Positions 35,234 to 36,370 of a stretch of DNA of 36,370 nucleotides are shown here, piece after piece (positions within the stretch are counted from its first letter, which is position 1; the number at the start of each line of letters is the position of its first letter). This DNA is from a virus, in the IMG/VR virus record IMGVR_UViG_3300044846_000201, positions 1-36,370 of that record. One strand, written 5' to 3'. Below the pieces are notes generated by a model, which ran no database searches, had not been told where the DNA came from, and worked only from the letters and a program-made list of their open reading frames with translations. Both the position numbers and the translations under genes were made by a program.

Positions 35234-36370
35234 AGCTTCTCCACTTCTCTGACGTAGTAATCGAAATCCACTGGCGACTTGCCAGCGTCATTGATGTCGT
35301 TGCAGACCTGCACACCCCAGCCCGACTCCACGCCAATCTTGCGCCACTCGGTCTTGCCCTTGAGGGGCGGCATGTACTTGAACAGTCGGCCACCGCCTTC
35401 GGAGATGTAGTAGCGCGTGATGTTCTGAATCTTTTGGGGCGGCTGGTTGTCCCACTCGATGGCGAGGTGGCTGCTGCGGGGCACCTTGGTGCGCAGCATG
35501 AAGTCCATGATGTCGGGCCACTGCTCGACTGTCTCGCGGATCGGCGCACCCTCGACCAGCACCTTCTCGGCCACCTTGGGCACCACCAGTCCACCGGCGT
35601 TCTGGTGCCAGCCGACCTTGTACTCATAGGCACCTTTGCGCTTGGTGCTGCCGTCCTCAAACACGCCGATGTACGAGTTGACATCGCGGATCATCATGGC
35701 CTTGTACACGGCTTCCTCAAGGTTCAGCCCGGTGCGCGACTGCCACGCAGCGCGGGCCAGATCGACCAGCATCTTGTGGCTGCGGGGCACACGCACAGTC
35801 AGGCCGTCAGTGTTCACTTGGATCAAGCGCAGACCGGGGATGTGCATCAACCCCTCGGCCAGCAGACACAGCAGCAGTTGGCCGTTGAGTGTGATACTCA
35901 TGGTGAACAGCGGGTCGTAGAAGATCGAGAATTGGTTGTTGCTGTCACCGTAGACGCCGTTCAGCGCCAGCTTCAGCATCGCGCTTTCTGCGGACTTCTT
36001 GGGGTACTGCTTGCGCTGCTCGAACAGGTGCTTGTAGATGCTGACAAACTCTTTTCCGAGATGGGCCGGGTGAAACCCATTCGTGATTGCCAAGTTTGGA
36101 TAGTATGAAGTGACATCCAAGTCCACGATGACGTACTCACCGTCAGACTCGATGACCTCTGACTCGATGGAGCCGTGGATTCCTCCAAGGCCGAAGACAA
36201 AAGTAAAGCCATTGATTGTTGCTGTGAGGTCCGTGAAGACCCCCTTGGTTTCGGTGATGGTCTGAGCCTTGAGCCAGTTCATCACCCGATTAAATTCAGG
36301 ATGCTCGAAGTTGATCCACGGCAGGATGGCATCCTTGAGGTGGATCACCGGGCGCTTGGTCTGCCGAGGT
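35215..36370 (-). CDS. Family B DNA polymerase, C-terminal part; continues from base 1-845 across the join
   Basis: Together with 1-845 this makes a 617-residue polymerase; the last ~385 residues are here. Motif A DVTSYYPNLAI (D318), motif B KLALNGVYG (~366-374) and motif C QVNTDGLTV (N419-D421-G422) are present. Motif C lacks the usual DTDS and reads NTDG, a variant I recall from some phage family B enzymes. The short A-B spacing leaves no room for a TPR2 insertion, so protein-primed synthesis is unlikely. The true start is at 845; internal starts here are artefacts of cutting the circle. Confidence 0.93.
   Translation of the reverse strand, partial: PRQTKRPVIHLKDAILPWINFEHPEFNRVMNWLKAQTITETKGVFTDLTATINGFTFVFGLGGIHGSIESEVIESDGEYVIVDLDVTSYYPNLAITNGFHPAHLGKEFVSIYKHLFEQRKQYPKKSAESAMLKLALNGVYGDSNNQFSIFYDPLFTMSITLNGQLLLCLLAEGLMHIPGLRLIQVNTDGLTVRVPRSHKMLVDLARAAWQSRTGLNLEEAVYKAMMIRDVNSYIGVFEDGSTKRKGAYEYKVGWHQNAGGLVVPKVAEKVLVEGAPIRETVEQWPDIMDFMLRTKVPRSSHLAIEWDNQPPQKIQNITRYYISEGGGRLFKYMPPLKGKTEWRKIGVESGWGVQVCNDINDAGKSPVDFDYYVREVEKLCLGLA
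36224..36370. repeat. Right copy of contig-terminal repeat (circular overlap)
   Basis: Matches bases 1-147 at 145 of 147 positions. Joining the copies gives a circle of about 36,223 bp with an uninterrupted polymerase gene. See the left copy for the two synonymous differences. Confidence 0.9.

Noticed and set aside
1-36370. Integrase, attachment sites, partition genes or tRNAs
   Set aside because: I looked for these on both strands and found no recognisable gene or tRNA-like cloverleaf; temperate lifestyle cannot be claimed.

Overview
This window is the essentially complete genome of a tailed phage of the P22-like podovirus type, read as one circular contig. Bases 1-147 recur at 36224-36370 with two mismatches, and the repeat lies inside the DNA polymerase gene, which is whole only when the ends are joined (unit length about 36,223 bp). 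That fits a circularly permuted, headful-packaged genome better than fixed terminal repeats. Virion proteins follow the P22 plan: TerS, TerL, portal, scaffold, coat, gp4-like adaptor, gp10-like hub and three ejection proteins. Good Shine-Dalgarno sites and many ATGA/TGATG overlaps point to a Gram-negative host. A betaproteobacterium from an aquatic community is my best guess, but nothing here proves it. No integrase, excisionase, partition gene, tRNA, rRNA or CRISPR array was seen.

Layout. (1) A leftward replication/early operon starts near 3950, runs left through position 1, crosses the join and continues from 36370 to about 31444. It encodes a ribbon-helix-helix protein, an Ala/Pro-rich protein, a Tad2 (DUF2829) anti-Thoeris homologue, a DUF2800 nuclease, a DUF2815 ssDNA-binding protein, a 617-residue family B DNA polymerase, a dATP/dGTP diphosphohydrolase-like protein, a VRR-NUC nuclease, an SNF2-type helicase, a MazG-like pyrophosphohydrolase and a tail of small proteins including a winged-helix regulator. 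(2) A lone rightward gene (4104-6602) encodes a primase-polymerase/DUF3987 helicase; it is preceded by a hairpin and a 15-codon leader and followed by a clear terminator. (3) A leftward accessory operon (9598 to 6675) encodes small proteins, an XRE-type regulator and a glutaredoxin. (4) A 676-bp gene-free control region (9599-10274) follows. (5) A rightward late operon (10275-31465) carries packaging, head, tail, spike, ejection and lysis genes.

Replication can be read as a self-contained set: prim-pol/helicase, family B polymerase, SSB, SNF2 helicase and two nucleases, with two nucleotide pyrophosphohydrolases and a glutaredoxin acting on nucleotide pools. The late operon contains a GroES-like co-chaperonin between TerL and portal, and a spike/fibre cassette between portal and scaffold rather than at the end.

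The most interesting unexplained structure is the control region. It holds seven copies of an 11-bp near-palindrome, ACCCA(C/T)TGGGT. The leftmost lies in the spacer of an almost perfect leftward sigma70 promoter (TTGACA-17-TAGAAT). The rightmost lies in the spacer of a weaker rightward promoter (TTCAAA-18-TACACT) that would drive the late operon. A G-quadruplex motif and an AT-rich palindrome lie between them. This looks like an undescribed operator array controlling two divergent operons, with the XRE or ribbon-helix-helix protein as candidate binder.
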